Shown one piece after another: positions 39,451 through 48,876 of a stretch of DNA of 64,000 nucleotides (positions within the stretch are counted from its first letter, which is position 1; the number at the start of each line of letters is the position of its first letter). The notes beneath the pieces were generated by a model that was not told the origin of the DNA, did no database searches, and saw only the letters and a list, made by a program, of their open reading frames with translations. Both the position numbers and the translations under genes were made by a program. This DNA comes from Thermomicrobiales bacterium (GTDB lineage Bacteria > Chloroflexota > Chloroflexia > Thermomicrobiales > UBA6265), in the NCBI GenBank assembly GCA_041390825.1, contig JAWKPF010000016.1, positions 1 through 64,000 on the forward strand, written 5' to 3'.

Positions 39451-40434
39451 TCCCGCTCCGTGGATGGCGGCGCCGACGATACCGGCGTTGTCACCCAGTT
39501 TGGCGCGCACGATTTCGGTCGACTTGGCTGCTGTTGGCAGTGATTCCCGGACGGCGCGTTGCGACGCGACCTCGAAGAGGTAGTCGACCGCCTCGATCAC
39601 GCCGCCACCCATGATGATGCGCGACGGGTTGAGGAGATTGATGACCGAGGCAAGCCCGAGTCCCAGGTCTGTTCCGGCTTCCGTCAACGTCTCAGTGACC
39701 AACGGGTCGTTTTCCTTCATCGCCTTGGCGAGCAGCCCCGAGCGCAGCGCGCTGCCATCCCCGTCCGAATCGGCCAACGATGGCTCCAGCTTGGTCAGCA
39801 CCGATTTTCGGCCACGTTTCAATTCGCCCAGGATAGTCCGAGTGATTGCGGTGCGCGATGCGTACGCCTCCAGATGACCACGCCCACCGCAACCGCAGTG
39901 CCGGCCATTGGCATGGATGATCAGGTGCCCGACTTCGCCGGCAGTGCCGGTTGCGCCTGTGTAGAGTCGACCGTCGTGCACGATCGCGCCGCCCACGCCG
40001 GTTCCGACGAAGACGCAGAAGAAGTCGGCGCATCCCTTGCCGGCGCCGAACGTTCCTTCACCCAGCGCGGCCACTTGCACATCGTTGAGAAGCGCGGCCC
40101 GCACCTTGTACCGATCTTCGAGCATATCTGCGATGGGGAGATTGACGGTTGCCTGGCTGAGATTGGGCGCCCCCAGCAGAATTCCCTTTGCGGTATTGAT
40201 CTGCCCAGCGATCCCGACGCCAATTCCCTTGATTGCTGACTTCTTCTTGAGTCCGGCGGTGTCGAGCGCGTCGTCGATTCCGCTGTAGATGCGCTCCATC
40301 AGCGCTTTGGCGTCGTCGTCAGGATTGGTCTTCTTCTTCGATGAACTGAGGATCTCTCCGGTCGAGACATCGACCACCGCCGCGAGCAGCTTGGTTCCGC
40401 CAAAGTCGACACCAACCGCGAGCTCACCTGCCAT
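39448..40434 (-). CDS. ROK family sugar kinase (glucokinase-like)
   Basis: Phosphorylates a hexose, probably glucose, with ATP. About 328 residues from ATG 40434, which has AGGAGAAG eight bases upstream; the longer reading to 40506 lacks one. AVGVDFGGTKLLAAVVD is the phosphate-1 loop, LLNDVQVAALGEG holds the catalytic Asp, VFVGTGVGGAIV the phosphate-2 loop, GEVGHLIIHANGRHCGCGGR the zinc motif. In the ROK motif CGCGxxGC the third Cys is His here (GRGHLEAY). The TAG stop is the last triplet of heptad element 2. Divergent from dapF. Confidence 0.9.
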   Translation of the reverse strand: MAGELAVGVDFGGTKLLAAVVDVSTGEILSSSKKKTNPDDDAKALMERIYSGIDDALDTAGLKKKSAIKGIGVGIAGQINTAKGILLGAPNLSQATVNLPIADMLEDRYKVRAALLNDVQVAALGEGTFGAGKGCADFFCVFVGTGVGGAIVHDGRLYTGATGTAGEVGHLIIHANGRHCGCGGRGHLEAYASRTAITRTILGELKRGRKSVLTKLEPSLADSDGDGSALRSGLLAKAMKENDPLVTETLTEAGTDLGLGLASVINLLNPSRIIMGGGVIEAVDYLFEVASQRAVRESLPTAAKSTEIVRAKLGDNAGIVGAAIHGAG

Positions 40435-40535
40435 CGTTGCGCTTCTCCTGTCTGCTGCCAGCATCTCCGCGTCGCTCCGGTACACAATACGCCAACTTGG
40501 GCTCACTTCGGCGAATTCCTGCGAATGGAGGCGTC

Positions 40536-41411
40536 ATGACCGCACACGATTTGGCGATACGCTTGCCGATCGAATTCATGAAGCTGCACGGGTCGGGCAA
40601 TGACTTCGTCGTGATCGACAATCGCTCCGCCGTAGTGCCCGAGCGCGAGCTGCATCGCTTCAGCACGCTCGTCACGCGCCGGGCGACCTCGATCGGTGCG
40701 GATGGCGTGGTGTTCATCGAGCCCGCGTCCGAACCCGGCGCCGATTTCCTTTGGCGATACTTCAACGCCGATGGGTCCGAAGGCGAGATGTGCGGCAACG
40801 GCGCCATGTGCGGAGCGCGGTTCGCTGAGCTCATTGGCGCGGCGGGACCGGAAATGGCGTTTTCCACGATGAGCGGTGTCGTGCGAGCTCGAGTCGACGC
40901 GGACACTGGCCTGGTCGCGCTGGCCATGCCTGATACCGGCCCGGTCGAGCCCTCCCGGATCGTCGAGGTCGATGGGATCGACTACGAACTCTTTCCCATC
41001 CAGGTCGGCGTGCCCCATGCGGTGCTCTATGTCAAAGATGCGGACGCGTTCGGAAGCCGCGCCGATCTGGAGCGAATTGGTCAACAGATTCGCCGGTCGG
41101 AGGCCTTCATGCCAGCGGGCGTCAACGTGAATGTCGTTTCGCATCTTGGTGGAAATCGATTGCGGATGCGCACCTATGAACGCGGTGTGGAGGCGGAAAC
41201 GCTTGCCTGCGGCACCGGCGGGGTGGCGAGCGCGGTGGTCAGCGCCCAGCGCGGGTTGGTGCGGTCGCCGGTAGAGGTCATCACCTCCAGCGGGATGCCA
41301 CTGGTCGCCAGCTTCGACCTGGGAGAGAATGGGGCGCGTACGGTCGCCCTGCAGGGGCAGACCAGGATCGTCATGAGCGGTGAAATCCGACCCGACGCGC
41401 TGGCGCGCTGA
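40536..41411 (+). CDS. dapF: Diaminopimelate epimerase
   Basis: Converts LL- to meso-diaminopimelate for lysine and peptidoglycan synthesis, without cofactor, using two cysteines. 291 residues from ATG 40536 (GGAGG seven bases upstream). IEFMKLHGSGNDFVVIDN is the N-terminal signature; the first catalytic Cys is in MCGNGAMCG (usual MCGNGARC, so Arg to Met), the second in LACGTGG. FMPAGVNVNVV and RMRTYERGVEAET are normal. Intact frame. Likely co-transcribed with the downstream membrane-anchored protein. Confidence 0.95.
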   Translation: MTAHDLAIRLPIEFMKLHGSGNDFVVIDNRSAVVPERELHRFSTLVTRRATSIGADGVVFIEPASEPGADFLWRYFNADGSEGEMCGNGAMCGARFAELIGAAGPEMAFSTMSGVVRARVDADTGLVALAMPDTGPVEPSRIVEVDGIDYELFPIQVGVPHAVLYVKDADAFGSRADLERIGQQIRRSEAFMPAGVNVNVVSHLGGNRLRMRTYERGVEAETLACGTGGVASAVVSAQRGLVRSPVEVITSSGMPLVASFDLGENGARTVALQGQTRIVMSGEIRPDALAR

Positions 41412-41431
41412 CGGTCCGGGAGGAACGAACA

Positions 41432-41986
41432 GTGCAAAACCCGGATGCCAGGCGGCGCGCCATTGTGGCCGCATTGATTGCGGTGGGCGTGATTGCCGTG
41501 CTGGCGATTGCCATTTGGTCGCGCGGCGGAAATGATGAGCCCGCGGCGCCCACAGCTATCATCCAGCCAACGTTCGACACAAACGCCACCATGGCGCCGA
41601 CCGTCGAGGGAGGCGTCGAGCTTGGCAGCCTGCAGGTTGCCGCGTATTCCTGCCCCGAGCGGTCGACTCCCGACAGTGAATGCATGAACGCTGGATCGAT
41701 CGACCTCACCGCCTTTTCCATGACCTTGCCAGACGGCCAGACGATTAGTCTCGAGAACGCGCAGCATATGGAAGACGGCGCCTACCAGTGGCTGAATATA
41801 CCGATCGGCCAGTACACGCTCCTGAGCGCCAATCTGGCGGGACCGGCGGGCGTCGATGTGCGCAATGTCTCCGGACCGGCTGAGCCAACCACCGACGGTT
41901 GGATCATCAGCAACACCGATCCGAACCAACCGGCGGTCATCAATATCCTCTACGCGCCGTCCGAGGGAAGTCCGGCGGCAGGATAG
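41432..41986 (+). CDS. Membrane-anchored hypothetical protein
   Basis: 184 residues from GTG 41432 (GAGGAAC upstream), 20 bases after dapF. Residues 10-29 form one membrane helix (AIVAALIAVGVIAVLAIAIW), followed by a short Pro/Ala/Thr linker and an extracytoplasmic beta-rich domain with two Cys (SCPERSTPDSECMNAG) that could form a disulfide. ISLENAQHMEDGAYQWLNIP and GQYTLLSANL look like a carboxypeptidase-regulatory/prealbumin-type fold. No family recognised with confidence. Followed by a strong terminator. Confidence 0.8.
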   Translation: MQNPDARRRAIVAALIAVGVIAVLAIAIWSRGGNDEPAAPTAIIQPTFDTNATMAPTVEGGVELGSLQVAAYSCPERSTPDSECMNAGSIDLTAFSMTLPDGQTISLENAQHMEDGAYQWLNIPIGQYTLLSANLAGPAGVDVRNVSGPAEPTTDGWIISNTDPNQPAVINILYAPSEGSPAAG

Positions 41987-42001
41987 CGGCTTCGGAAACA
42001 C

Positions 42002-42038
42002 GAACGACCACCCCGAAACCGGGATGGCCGTTCGTTTT
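42002..42038. terminator. Bidirectional terminator hairpin
   Basis: GAACG/CGTTC and CC-CCCG/CGGG-GG arms pair around AAAC, followed by GTTTTG on the plus strand and CGTGTTT on the minus strand. It lies between the convergent genes ending at 41986 and 42054. Confidence 0.7.
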
Positions 42039-42053
42039 GTCAGGACTGATTGG

Positions 42054-42266
42054 TTAGGCCTGCGCCTCGACCGGCTCGAAGCCCTTGCATCCGCTGATCG
42101 GGGTAACGACCAGGTCGAGCGGGGCGAGCTTCGGATGACCGCACGCCTCGGTCAGTTGCTCCGGGGCCTCGTGCTTGAGACGAATCTGAATGATCTGGGT
42201 CTTGTTGGGATCATTCTCCCCGAAGTGCGCGCAAAGACCGCACTGACCCTCGTGAACCTGCAGCAT
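42054..42266 (-). CDS. Small conserved Cys-rich protein
   Basis: 70 residues from ATG 42266, with AAAGGAAC seven bases upstream. Four cysteines: CGLCAHFGEND near the start, EACGHPKLAP in the middle, and SGCKGFEPVEA near the end, arranged like a small zinc-binding fold. I recall short proteins with CGLCxHFGE in other phyla with no assigned role. Intact frame; its own promoter is probably in 42270-42400. Confidence 0.75.
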   Translation of the reverse strand: MLQVHEGQCGLCAHFGENDPNKTQIIQIRLKHEAPEQLTEACGHPKLAPLDLVVTPISGCKGFEPVEAQA

Positions 42267-42401
42267 CGATGTGTTCCTTTCGTTGGTGGTCCGGCCCCGC
42301 GTCGAAGGGCGTCAGACGATTCGACTGAACTCAGACTACCGGCGGAAAAATAGATAGTCAAGCTAAATAACCAGACCAAAAGTATCGGGATTGATTTGGT
42401 C

Positions 42402-42424
42402 GGAATTGCGCTCGCGGCAATTCC
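42402..42424. promoter_or_regulatory. Inverted repeat upstream of LuxR-type gene
   Basis: GGAATTGC and GCAATTCC are separated by seven bases; with a one-base bulge the arms extend to GTCGGAATTGC/GCAATTCCCGAC. Located 77-99 bases before the regulator ATG and about 11 bases before a GATAAT hexamer that could be a -10 element. A candidate operator, possibly for autoregulation. Confidence 0.4.
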
Positions 42425-42500
42425 CGACGTTGGAGATAATGCATGCGGCGCCATCATCGTCTTGTTGCCATCGTCGAACGGATGAACCGCGAAACACTCC

Positions 42501-45062
42501 ATGTCAACTAAGTCGAATTTTGCCGATCCCCTGTCAGGATTCCCCGTCTATCTGACCCGGTTTGTCGGGCGGGAATCCGCTCTCGACCAGCTTGCACAGC
42601 TGCTGGCCGATCCATCGCTACGCGCGATCACACTCGTCGGACCAGGGGGAGTCGGCAAGACCCGGCTGGCGGTCGAATCGGTTCGGCGAGCATTCGCGAC
42701 ACTGGACAGCGAGGTCCGTTTCATCGATGGAGCGATGCTCGCCGATCCCGCGCTCCTGCTTCCGGAGATCGCCGACCGGCTCCAGATCGATCGTTCGGAT
42801 GGCAAGCCGGTTGGCGAGCAGATCTCGGAAGCGCTCGCGGGACGATCCGTGCTGTTGGTGATCGACAATATGGAGCATCTCCTCCCGGGCGCCATCGATA
42901 TTGCGGCGTTGCTGAGGGCGTTGCCTCGCTTGCGGGTGCTCGCAACCAGCCGCTCGTCGCTGCACATCGCGGGAGAACTCGTGATTGCCGTCGAACCATT
43001 GGCAACTCAGCCAGCGGGATCGGGGACAGGCGAGCTCTCGGTGGCTGGGAAGTTGTTCCTGGATCGGGCTGCGCGCGGAGGCCAGCCAGTTGCCCTGGAC
43101 AAGCGCAATGCCGCCATCATCGAAACGATCTGCACCCATCTCGACGGATTGCCGCTGGCCATCGAGCTGGCCGCTGCCCGACTGCGCATGTTGTCCCTGC
43201 CAGCGCTTCGGCAAGCGTTGACGCGGCAGCTTGCGATCCTCACCGGCGGACCAGCCGATGTCTCCGAACGTCACCAGACGCTGCGTGGCGCAATTGTCTG
43301 GAGCTACCACCTCCTCGCCGAAGACGATCGGCGGTTGCTGCGTGAGCTTGGCGTTTTCGTCGATTCGTTCACGCTCGAAGCTGCGCGGGTGGTGTGCACA
43401 CCGCCCGATCGCGAGATCGAGGAGGTGCTCGAGTCGATTTACGATCAGGCGTTGCTGGCGCGACTCGATGACGATATCGATGGGCAGCCCCGGTTTCGCA
43501 TGCTGACCTCGATTCGCGACTTTGCCATCGAGCAGCTTCGCGCCTTGGGCGACGAAGCGGTTCTCCGTGCCCGGCATGCTGCGTGGTTTCTGGAGCTTGT
43601 GGAATCCCTCGTGCCAAACCTGCATGGGGAAGGCCAGCATTCGGCGGTCGTCCGTCTGGACAGGATGTCTCCGAATGTGCGCCAGGCATTCACATTTTTC
43701 CTCGAGGAGCGCGATCAGACGGGCGCATTGCGTTTGGCCGTGGCGTTGCAACGCTACTGGCGGATTCGGGCGCTTTGGGACGAGGGGAGGGATGCGTTCA
43801 CCGCGGCCATGGCGCTTGGCGAAGCAGAACCCACCCGTCTTTGGGCGAATGCCTTGCGTGGGGCAGCGGTTTGCGCCGAGTTGCAGTTCGATCACGATTC
43901 CGCGCTCGACCTGAATCGGCGCGCCATTGCGGCGTGGGAGAGCCTGGGAGATCGAACCGGGATGGCTCTCTCACTCATCGATTACGGAAACGTGAACAAC
44001 AACCTGGGACGGTTCGACGAAGCGATCGCGGCGTTCGAACGGGCCGCCGAGCTGGCGAGCGAGGGAGAGCGACGAACGATGGGGGTCGCGCGCGCGTCGA
44101 TGGCCAGCGCGATGCTGCGCAAGGGCGCGCTGGAGGATGCGGACCGGGCGCATCGGGACATTGCTTCCCTTCTGCGCGAGATCGACGATCCCAGCCTGCT
44201 GGCGACCTTTCTTTCGAACAATGCGGTCGTTCGACAACGGCTTGGCGAGGTGAACGAGGCGCAGGAGCTGCTGAACGAGTGCCTGGAGATTCAGGGGCGT
44301 CTCGGTGACGAATACGGTATGAGCGTGACACTGGTGAACCTGGCCGATCTGCAGCTCGACCCGATGACTACCGTTCGGTACGCGTCAGAGGCGCTGCAGA
44401 TTGCGTCACGCATCTCGGCGTTCGACGTGTTGGCGGCAGCGAATGTCAATCTCGGTGATGCAGCCCTTGCCATCGGTGATGTCTCGACCGTTGCAGCGAA
44501 CTACATCGAGGCGCTCGATCGATATGCCACCATCGGAGACGAGCTGGGGCAAGCCGATGTGATTGGTCTCATTGGCGCGTGGGCTGTCGAAACGAATCCG
44601 GACGTGGCAACGCGGCTCATTGGGGCGGCACAGGCCGCCTATGCCCGGAACTGCGTCAACCCGACCAGCCCACAGGCGAAACGCGCGGCTGACCTGCAGG
44701 ATCGGCTGCGAACATCCCTGGGACGAGAAGCGTTCGAGCGGGAGCGGGCGGTTGGGCAGGCATGGGAGATGGACGACGCCGTGCTGGAAGCGCTTGCCAT
44801 CGCGCGCGCGGAGCGTGAGCGAACGCCGGCGTCCAGGGTCGGGCAAGGCGACGCATCGTACGGCAACCTGACTCCGCGAGAGCTCGATGTGTTGCGGCTG
44901 CTCGCGGACGGAAAGTCGAATCGCCAGATCGCCAGTACGCTCTTCATCACTCTGAAGACCGCCGATCACCATGTCGCCCGTATCCTGGCCAAGCTCGAAT
45001 GCCGCAACCGCGCGGCGGCCGTTGCGTTGGCCTATCAACACGGGCTTGTGGTGGCGCGTTGA
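42501..45062 (+). CDS. LuxR-family regulator with AAA-type ATPase and TPR region
   Basis: 853 residues. N-terminal ATPase: LTRFVGRESALDQLAQLL, Walker A VGPGGVGKTRLAVE, Walker B VLLVIDNMEHLL, LATSRSSLHIAGE, then LDGLPLAIELAAARLRMLS (AfsR/NB-ARC-like GLPL). Middle 400 residues are helical repeats (GNVNNNLGRFDEAIAAFERA and similar TPR units). C-terminal HTH: LTPRELDVLRLLADGKSNRQ, IASTLFITLKTADHHVAR, ILAKLECRNRAAAVALA. Predicted transcription activator gated by nucleotide binding; regulon unknown. Intact frame. Converges tail to tail with the dynamin gene. Confidence 0.9.
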   Translation: MSTKSNFADPLSGFPVYLTRFVGRESALDQLAQLLADPSLRAITLVGPGGVGKTRLAVESVRRAFATLDSEVRFIDGAMLADPALLLPEIADRLQIDRSDGKPVGEQISEALAGRSVLLVIDNMEHLLPGAIDIAALLRALPRLRVLATSRSSLHIAGELVIAVEPLATQPAGSGTGELSVAGKLFLDRAARGGQPVALDKRNAAIIETICTHLDGLPLAIELAAARLRMLSLPALRQALTRQLAILTGGPADVSERHQTLRGAIVWSYHLLAEDDRRLLRELGVFVDSFTLEAARVVCTPPDREIEEVLESIYDQALLARLDDDIDGQPRFRMLTSIRDFAIEQLRALGDEAVLRARHAAWFLELVESLVPNLHGEGQHSAVVRLDRMSPNVRQAFTFFLEERDQTGALRLAVALQRYWRIRALWDEGRDAFTAAMALGEAEPTRLWANALRGAAVCAELQFDHDSALDLNRRAIAAWESLGDRTGMALSLIDYGNVNNNLGRFDEAIAAFERAAELASEGERRTMGVARASMASAMLRKGALEDADRAHRDIASLLREIDDPSLLATFLSNNAVVRQRLGEVNEAQELLNECLEIQGRLGDEYGMSVTLVNLADLQLDPMTTVRYASEALQIASRISAFDVLAAANVNLGDAALAIGDVSTVAANYIEALDRYATIGDELGQADVIGLIGAWAVETNPDVATRLIGAAQAAYARNCVNPTSPQAKRAADLQDRLRTSLGREAFERERAVGQAWEMDDAVLEALAIARAERERTPASRVGQGDASYGNLTPRELDVLRLLADGKSNRQIASTLFITLKTADHHVARILAKLECRNRAAAVALAYQHGLVVAR

Positions 45063-45063
45063 C

Positions 45064-47034
45064 TTACTGGCTCGCGCGGAAGAGCCCTCGGGTTCCGCTT
45101 GCGGTGTCCGAAGAGGGGGCAGCGATTTCGGCATCGCGCTCGCTTACTGACCGCCCTACGCGATAGTCCGGTTTCGGCTCCTCGTCCGGCGACCATGGCC
45201 GCAAACCAGCCTGCAACGCCGGGGCAGCATCATCCGGGCCGCCGATCTTGAAGCGCATGCCCTTGAGATCGGCAACGATCTGTTCGAGCTCCCCCCTGGT
45301 CATCGTCAGTTTGGCGTGTTGATCGCGCACGAAACGGGAATAGGGGGCGATGGCGCTTTCCATCCGATTGACCGAACGCTGCAGCTCGTGCTCGAACTGT
45401 TCGTTCATGACCGAGATCAGGTTTTGCTCCAGTTCGGTCGAACGCTTGCGGAACTCTTCCCGTGTTTGCTTGCGCTTGCGTGGCAGGATGAACAACCCAA
45501 GTCCGGCCAGCAGGCTGGCGGCCACGATACCCGTCACATCGACCGCGACGGTGCTTGCCGCAGCCACAACCAGCGCTCCGAGCCCGATTGCGCCGACTTC
45601 AGCAATCGCAGTTTGCGCGACGGCATTGCGCACCGAGAGCGAGAGATCGTTGGCCGATTTGTCCGGGTCGTAGCGATCGACCTCCTCCTGCGCGCGCTTC
45701 GACACCGAATCGAGCAATGCCCGCCGGTCGTAGCGGAACTGGCTGCTCACCTCGCCCACCATCTGGTCTTCGTACTGCGCCAGGCGACGCCGGTCGAGAT
45801 AGCCATTGATCGCTTCCCAGGTGCGCAGATCCTGTTCCACCATCCAGTCGATCAACTCGTTGACGGTTGCGTCGATCTCCTCTTCGGTATCGCCGACCAC
45901 CTTTCGCTCGAACTCGGCTTTGATCTTGTCCTTGTTCATCAGGTCGATCACGCGCCCGATGCGGATCGTGTCTTCGAAGAAATCGTCGCCGCGGGCGTTC
46001 ATCTTGCCGATGATGTTCTCGATCCGGTCGAGGTGATAGGCGAACTGCTTGCGCATGTCCTCCTGATAGAGCTCGAGCTGCCGGTCGATGGTGCGCAGCG
46101 TATCGATATCCTCGGTCAGGACCGCCAGGCGCTCATTCGTCGTCTTCAGGTAGACATCGGCCAGGTGCTGCGCGGTGCCCAGCGGGCTCAGCAGCTTGAG
46201 GCGAATGCGCCCCTCTTCGTCCAATGTCTCGAAGATGTAGTTCTGCAGGTTGCCAAACCGGCTCTCTTCCCACAGCCGCTGGCTTTCGGTCAGATTGCGG
46301 TCGGCCAGCTCGTTTGCCTGCTGGGCCTGCAATGCCGACACCGGGAAGATCTCGGGAGCGATGCCGAGCAGGCGCGAAATGTTCGTATCGACGAACTCGA
46401 TGACTTGCTTGACGCTCGCCTGATCGCGCAGGAGGTCGATCTTGTTGATGACCACCACGATCTTCTTGCCCCAGTCCTTTACCCCCTCCATGAACTCGCG
46501 TTCCGATTCGGTGAATGGCCGGTCAGCCGAGGTGACGAAGAAGACGATATCGGAACGGGGAACGAACTTCTGGGTCAGTGCTTCGTGTTCGCGGATGATG
46601 GCGTTCGTGCCGGGAGTATCGACCACGGTGATATCGATCAGGAACGGCGCGGGATAGGTCCGCTCGATGCTCCCATCGCCCAATCGTCTATCGCCAATAC
46701 GCTCGCCGTAGGTGAGGATGTTGATGACCGCGGTGGTAGGCGTCACGCCTTCCGGCAGAATCTGGCCGCCGATGAGCGCATTGATGAAGGCCGACTTCCC
46801 GGCGTTGAACTCGCCCACCACCACCAGCATAAAGAGCGATGTGAGCTGCTCCTTCGCATCCGCGATCTGCCGGCGGTCTTCCTCGGTGGCGGGGTAGTCG
46901 TCGAGCAATACCGCAAGCCGAGTGAGGATGGACAGTTCCTCGTCGACCAGCTCGTGCTGCCGGTCGGACAACACTACGCTCGATTGCTCTGCCGCTCCTG
47001 GAGCGCCACGTCTTCGGCGAAAAAGATCTCTCAT
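45064..47034 (-). CDS. Bacterial dynamin-like GTPase
   Basis: 656 residues. G1 EFNAGKSAFINALIG, G2 region LPEGVTPTTAV, G3 VVDTPGTNAI, G4 VVINKIDLLRD are all intact. Long helical bundles follow, with a paired hydrophobic stretch AIAEVGAIGLGALVVAAAS and VTGIVAASLLAGLGLFILP (about residues 490-530) that should insert in the membrane, then basic RKRKQTREEF. Predicted membrane-remodelling GTPase. ATG 47034 lies 12 bases after the phosphofructokinase stop, whose TAAGGA also provides the ribosome site, so the two are co-transcribed. Confidence 0.92.
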   Translation of the reverse strand: MRDLFRRRRGAPGAAEQSSVVLSDRQHELVDEELSILTRLAVLLDDYPATEEDRRQIADAKEQLTSLFMLVVVGEFNAGKSAFINALIGGQILPEGVTPTTAVINILTYGERIGDRRLGDGSIERTYPAPFLIDITVVDTPGTNAIIREHEALTQKFVPRSDIVFFVTSADRPFTESEREFMEGVKDWGKKIVVVINKIDLLRDQASVKQVIEFVDTNISRLLGIAPEIFPVSALQAQQANELADRNLTESQRLWEESRFGNLQNYIFETLDEEGRIRLKLLSPLGTAQHLADVYLKTTNERLAVLTEDIDTLRTIDRQLELYQEDMRKQFAYHLDRIENIIGKMNARGDDFFEDTIRIGRVIDLMNKDKIKAEFERKVVGDTEEEIDATVNELIDWMVEQDLRTWEAINGYLDRRRLAQYEDQMVGEVSSQFRYDRRALLDSVSKRAQEEVDRYDPDKSANDLSLSVRNAVAQTAIAEVGAIGLGALVVAAASTVAVDVTGIVAASLLAGLGLFILPRKRKQTREEFRKRSTELEQNLISVMNEQFEHELQRSVNRMESAIAPYSRFVRDQHAKLTMTRGELEQIVADLKGMRFKIGGPDDAAPALQAGLRPWSPDEEPKPDYRVGRSVSERDAEIAAPSSDTASGTRGLFRASQ

Positions 47035-47046
47035 GCGAACAGGTCC

Positions 47047-48231
47047 TTAGCGCGCTGGATCGAGCCGGGCATACGCTGGAAACGGATCGGGTCCGAGCAG
47101 GGGAAGCGCATACGCCGCGAACGCATTCGTAGGCGCCAGCTTCCGGTCGTCAAAGTATGCCTGAGGAAGCGACCGCACGCGATTCGCTACCTCACCGAGG
47201 TCGACATACCGTGTGGTGAATGCTGGCGGGAACGCCGCATCGCGCTCGATAGCGGCCATGACTCCGCCTTGTCCGCGCGCAATGGCCGCGACCGCCGCTC
47301 GTCCGCTCTCGTAGGCAAGGCGTTGGTCGGTTGGCGATGCGAGCGATATCGACATCCGGGTCGCCGAACCAGGCCGTTCGACCCGGGCGCGAACACCGGT
47401 CGCGGCTCGCAGCTGCCGCGCCAACCCTTCGCCTGCGGAGGAGAAGTAGGGATGGCCAAATGGATCGATGTACTCCGGTTCGTTCCCGCCCAGGTGATTG
47501 CCGCTGGAATCGCGCAATGTTTCCGGCACGATCGCGACCGCGAATCCAAGCGATGCAACCCGGTCCATCAAGGCGGTCACCATTGCCTCTGCTGAAGCTG
47601 GCGGCGCTTCGGGAAGAAAGACGAGTGGCTGCAGGTCGGTATCGTGCTCGGCAAACCCGAGCGACCCGCTCAATGGCAACCATCCCGCATCGCGGCCGGG
47701 AACCTCGATCAGCTTGACGGGGTAGAGGTTGGGAGCCGAAAGGGAGTCCCAGGTTGCATCCCGCACCAGATTGGCAAGGAACTTCGCGGCGGAGGGGAAG
47801 CCTGGGCAGAAATCGGTCCCGATCAGGTCGTTGTCGACTGTCTTTGGCGCGAGCACGGCAGGAAGCGCTCCCTGCGCGCGCTCACTGAGTTTGCGTGCCG
47901 AATCGGCCGAGTCGTTCCCGCCGATCAGCACGATCCCGCGCACGTAATGGGCGCGTGCAATCGCTATTGCCCGATCCAGCTGCTCCTCGTTCATTTTGAG
48001 TCGGCTCGTGCCCAGGGCTGAGCCCGGCGTGGCTCGCAGCCGGGCGAGCTCTGGCGTCCCAAGGTTGGTCAGGTCGACGAACGCCTCGTCCAGGAACCCA
48101 GCCATGCCGTTGCGCATGCCGAGCACGCGAGCGAAGTGACCGAGTCCGGCTTCGACCGCTCCGGCGAGCGACGCATTGATGACCGCGGTGGCGCCGCCGG
48201 ATTGCCCGATCAGCAGCGTGCCTTGTCTCAT
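47047..48231 (-). CDS. 6-phosphofructokinase family protein, probably PPi-dependent
   Basis: 394 residues from ATG 48231 (MRQGTLLIGQSGGATAVINA). Phosphorylates fructose 6-phosphate. The motif IGGNDSADSA has Asp where ATP-dependent enzymes have Gly (GGDGS), and PKTVDNDL has Lys where they have Gly/Ser-type residues; both are marks of the pyrophosphate-dependent group in the known family. CPGFPSAAKFLANL and FNAYALPLL-like C-terminus are normal. Starts 14 bases after the HTH regulator stop. Intact frame. Donor specificity needs assay. Confidence 0.87.
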   Translation of the reverse strand: MRQGTLLIGQSGGATAVINASLAGAVEAGLGHFARVLGMRNGMAGFLDEAFVDLTNLGTPELARLRATPGSALGTSRLKMNEEQLDRAIAIARAHYVRGIVLIGGNDSADSARKLSERAQGALPAVLAPKTVDNDLIGTDFCPGFPSAAKFLANLVRDATWDSLSAPNLYPVKLIEVPGRDAGWLPLSGSLGFAEHDTDLQPLVFLPEAPPASAEAMVTALMDRVASLGFAVAIVPETLRDSSGNHLGGNEPEYIDPFGHPYFSSAGEGLARQLRAATGVRARVERPGSATRMSISLASPTDQRLAYESGRAAVAAIARGQGGVMAAIERDAAFPPAFTTRYVDLGEVANRVRSLPQAYFDDRKLAPTNAFAAYALPLLGPDPFPAYARLDPAR

Positions 48232-48244
48232 GCGATCGATCCAA

Positions 48245-48838
48245 TCAATCGATGGGGGTTCCAACGAGGTGCGTGCGCGGCGATTCCAGCAGCCAGACGG
48301 CATAGGCTGCCCGCTGTTCCACGCGTTCTTCCCAGTCCTCGGGAAGGTAGAAAACCGCCTCGATTTGTGACGCATCCAGCCCAAGGAGCGCCGCCACTCG
48401 CTCTTGCGCGGCGTCGATCTGTTCCAGAGGGATCTCTCCGATCAGCACGAGCGGGATCGAGCCTTCCGCGCCCGACACCGCGGACTGCGTCAGCGGCAAA
48501 GTCGCAGCGATGAACGCGGATTCCAGCCCCGGAATCTCGTCCAGTGTGCTGCGGAGCACCTCGGCTGGTTCCAGCGCGCTCACGACCAGGGCAGTCAATT
48601 CCCGGATCGAGGGACCCTCGGGGTTGACCCGATAGCGCCGTGAAGCGCCCTCACGTTGCGAGACCAGAATGCCCAACCGCTCCAGCTTGTAGCACTCATG
48701 TTGCAACGAACTGATCGGGAGCTCCAGGATGCGTGAGAACTCGGTGAGGGAATAGGCGAGATGGGGTCGCGGAATCGTCTGGCCCAGCACCGCAGCGCGG
48801 ACCTTCGACGCGAAAAGCTCTGAAAGGAATTCGTTCAA
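48245..48838 (-). CDS. Winged-helix regulator with C-terminal nucleotidyltransferase-like domain
   Basis: 197 residues. N-terminal winged helix: FASKVRAAVLGQ, YSLTEFSRILELPISSLQHE, CYKLERLGILVSQREGASRR, YRVNPEGP. The second half (AFIAATLPLTQSAVSGAEGS, IPLVLIGEIPLEQIDAAQER) resembles the minimal nucleotidyltransferase fold found after ArsR-type HTH domains. First gene of an operon with phosphofructokinase and dynamin. A perfect 7-bp inverted repeat lies 39-55 bases before its ATG and may be its own operator. Confidence 0.8.
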   Translation of the reverse strand: MNEFLSELFASKVRAAVLGQTIPRPHLAYSLTEFSRILELPISSLQHECYKLERLGILVSQREGASRRYRVNPEGPSIRELTALVVSALEPAEVLRSTLDEIPGLESAFIAATLPLTQSAVSGAEGSIPLVLIGEIPLEQIDAAQERVAALLGLDASQIEAVFYLPEDWEERVEQRAAYAVWLLESPRTHLVGTPID

Positions 48839-48876
48839 GGCGACTCGCCACCCGCGAATCTGACGACGATCTGTCC

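Noticed and set aside
42618..43895. 425-residue minus-strand open frame
   Set aside because: Antisense shadow of the LuxR-type regulator with no family motifs.
45316..47595. 759-residue open frame on the plus strand
   Set aside because: It is the antisense of the dynamin and phosphofructokinase genes, whose GTPase and PFK motifs are unambiguous. High GC keeps the opposite frame open.
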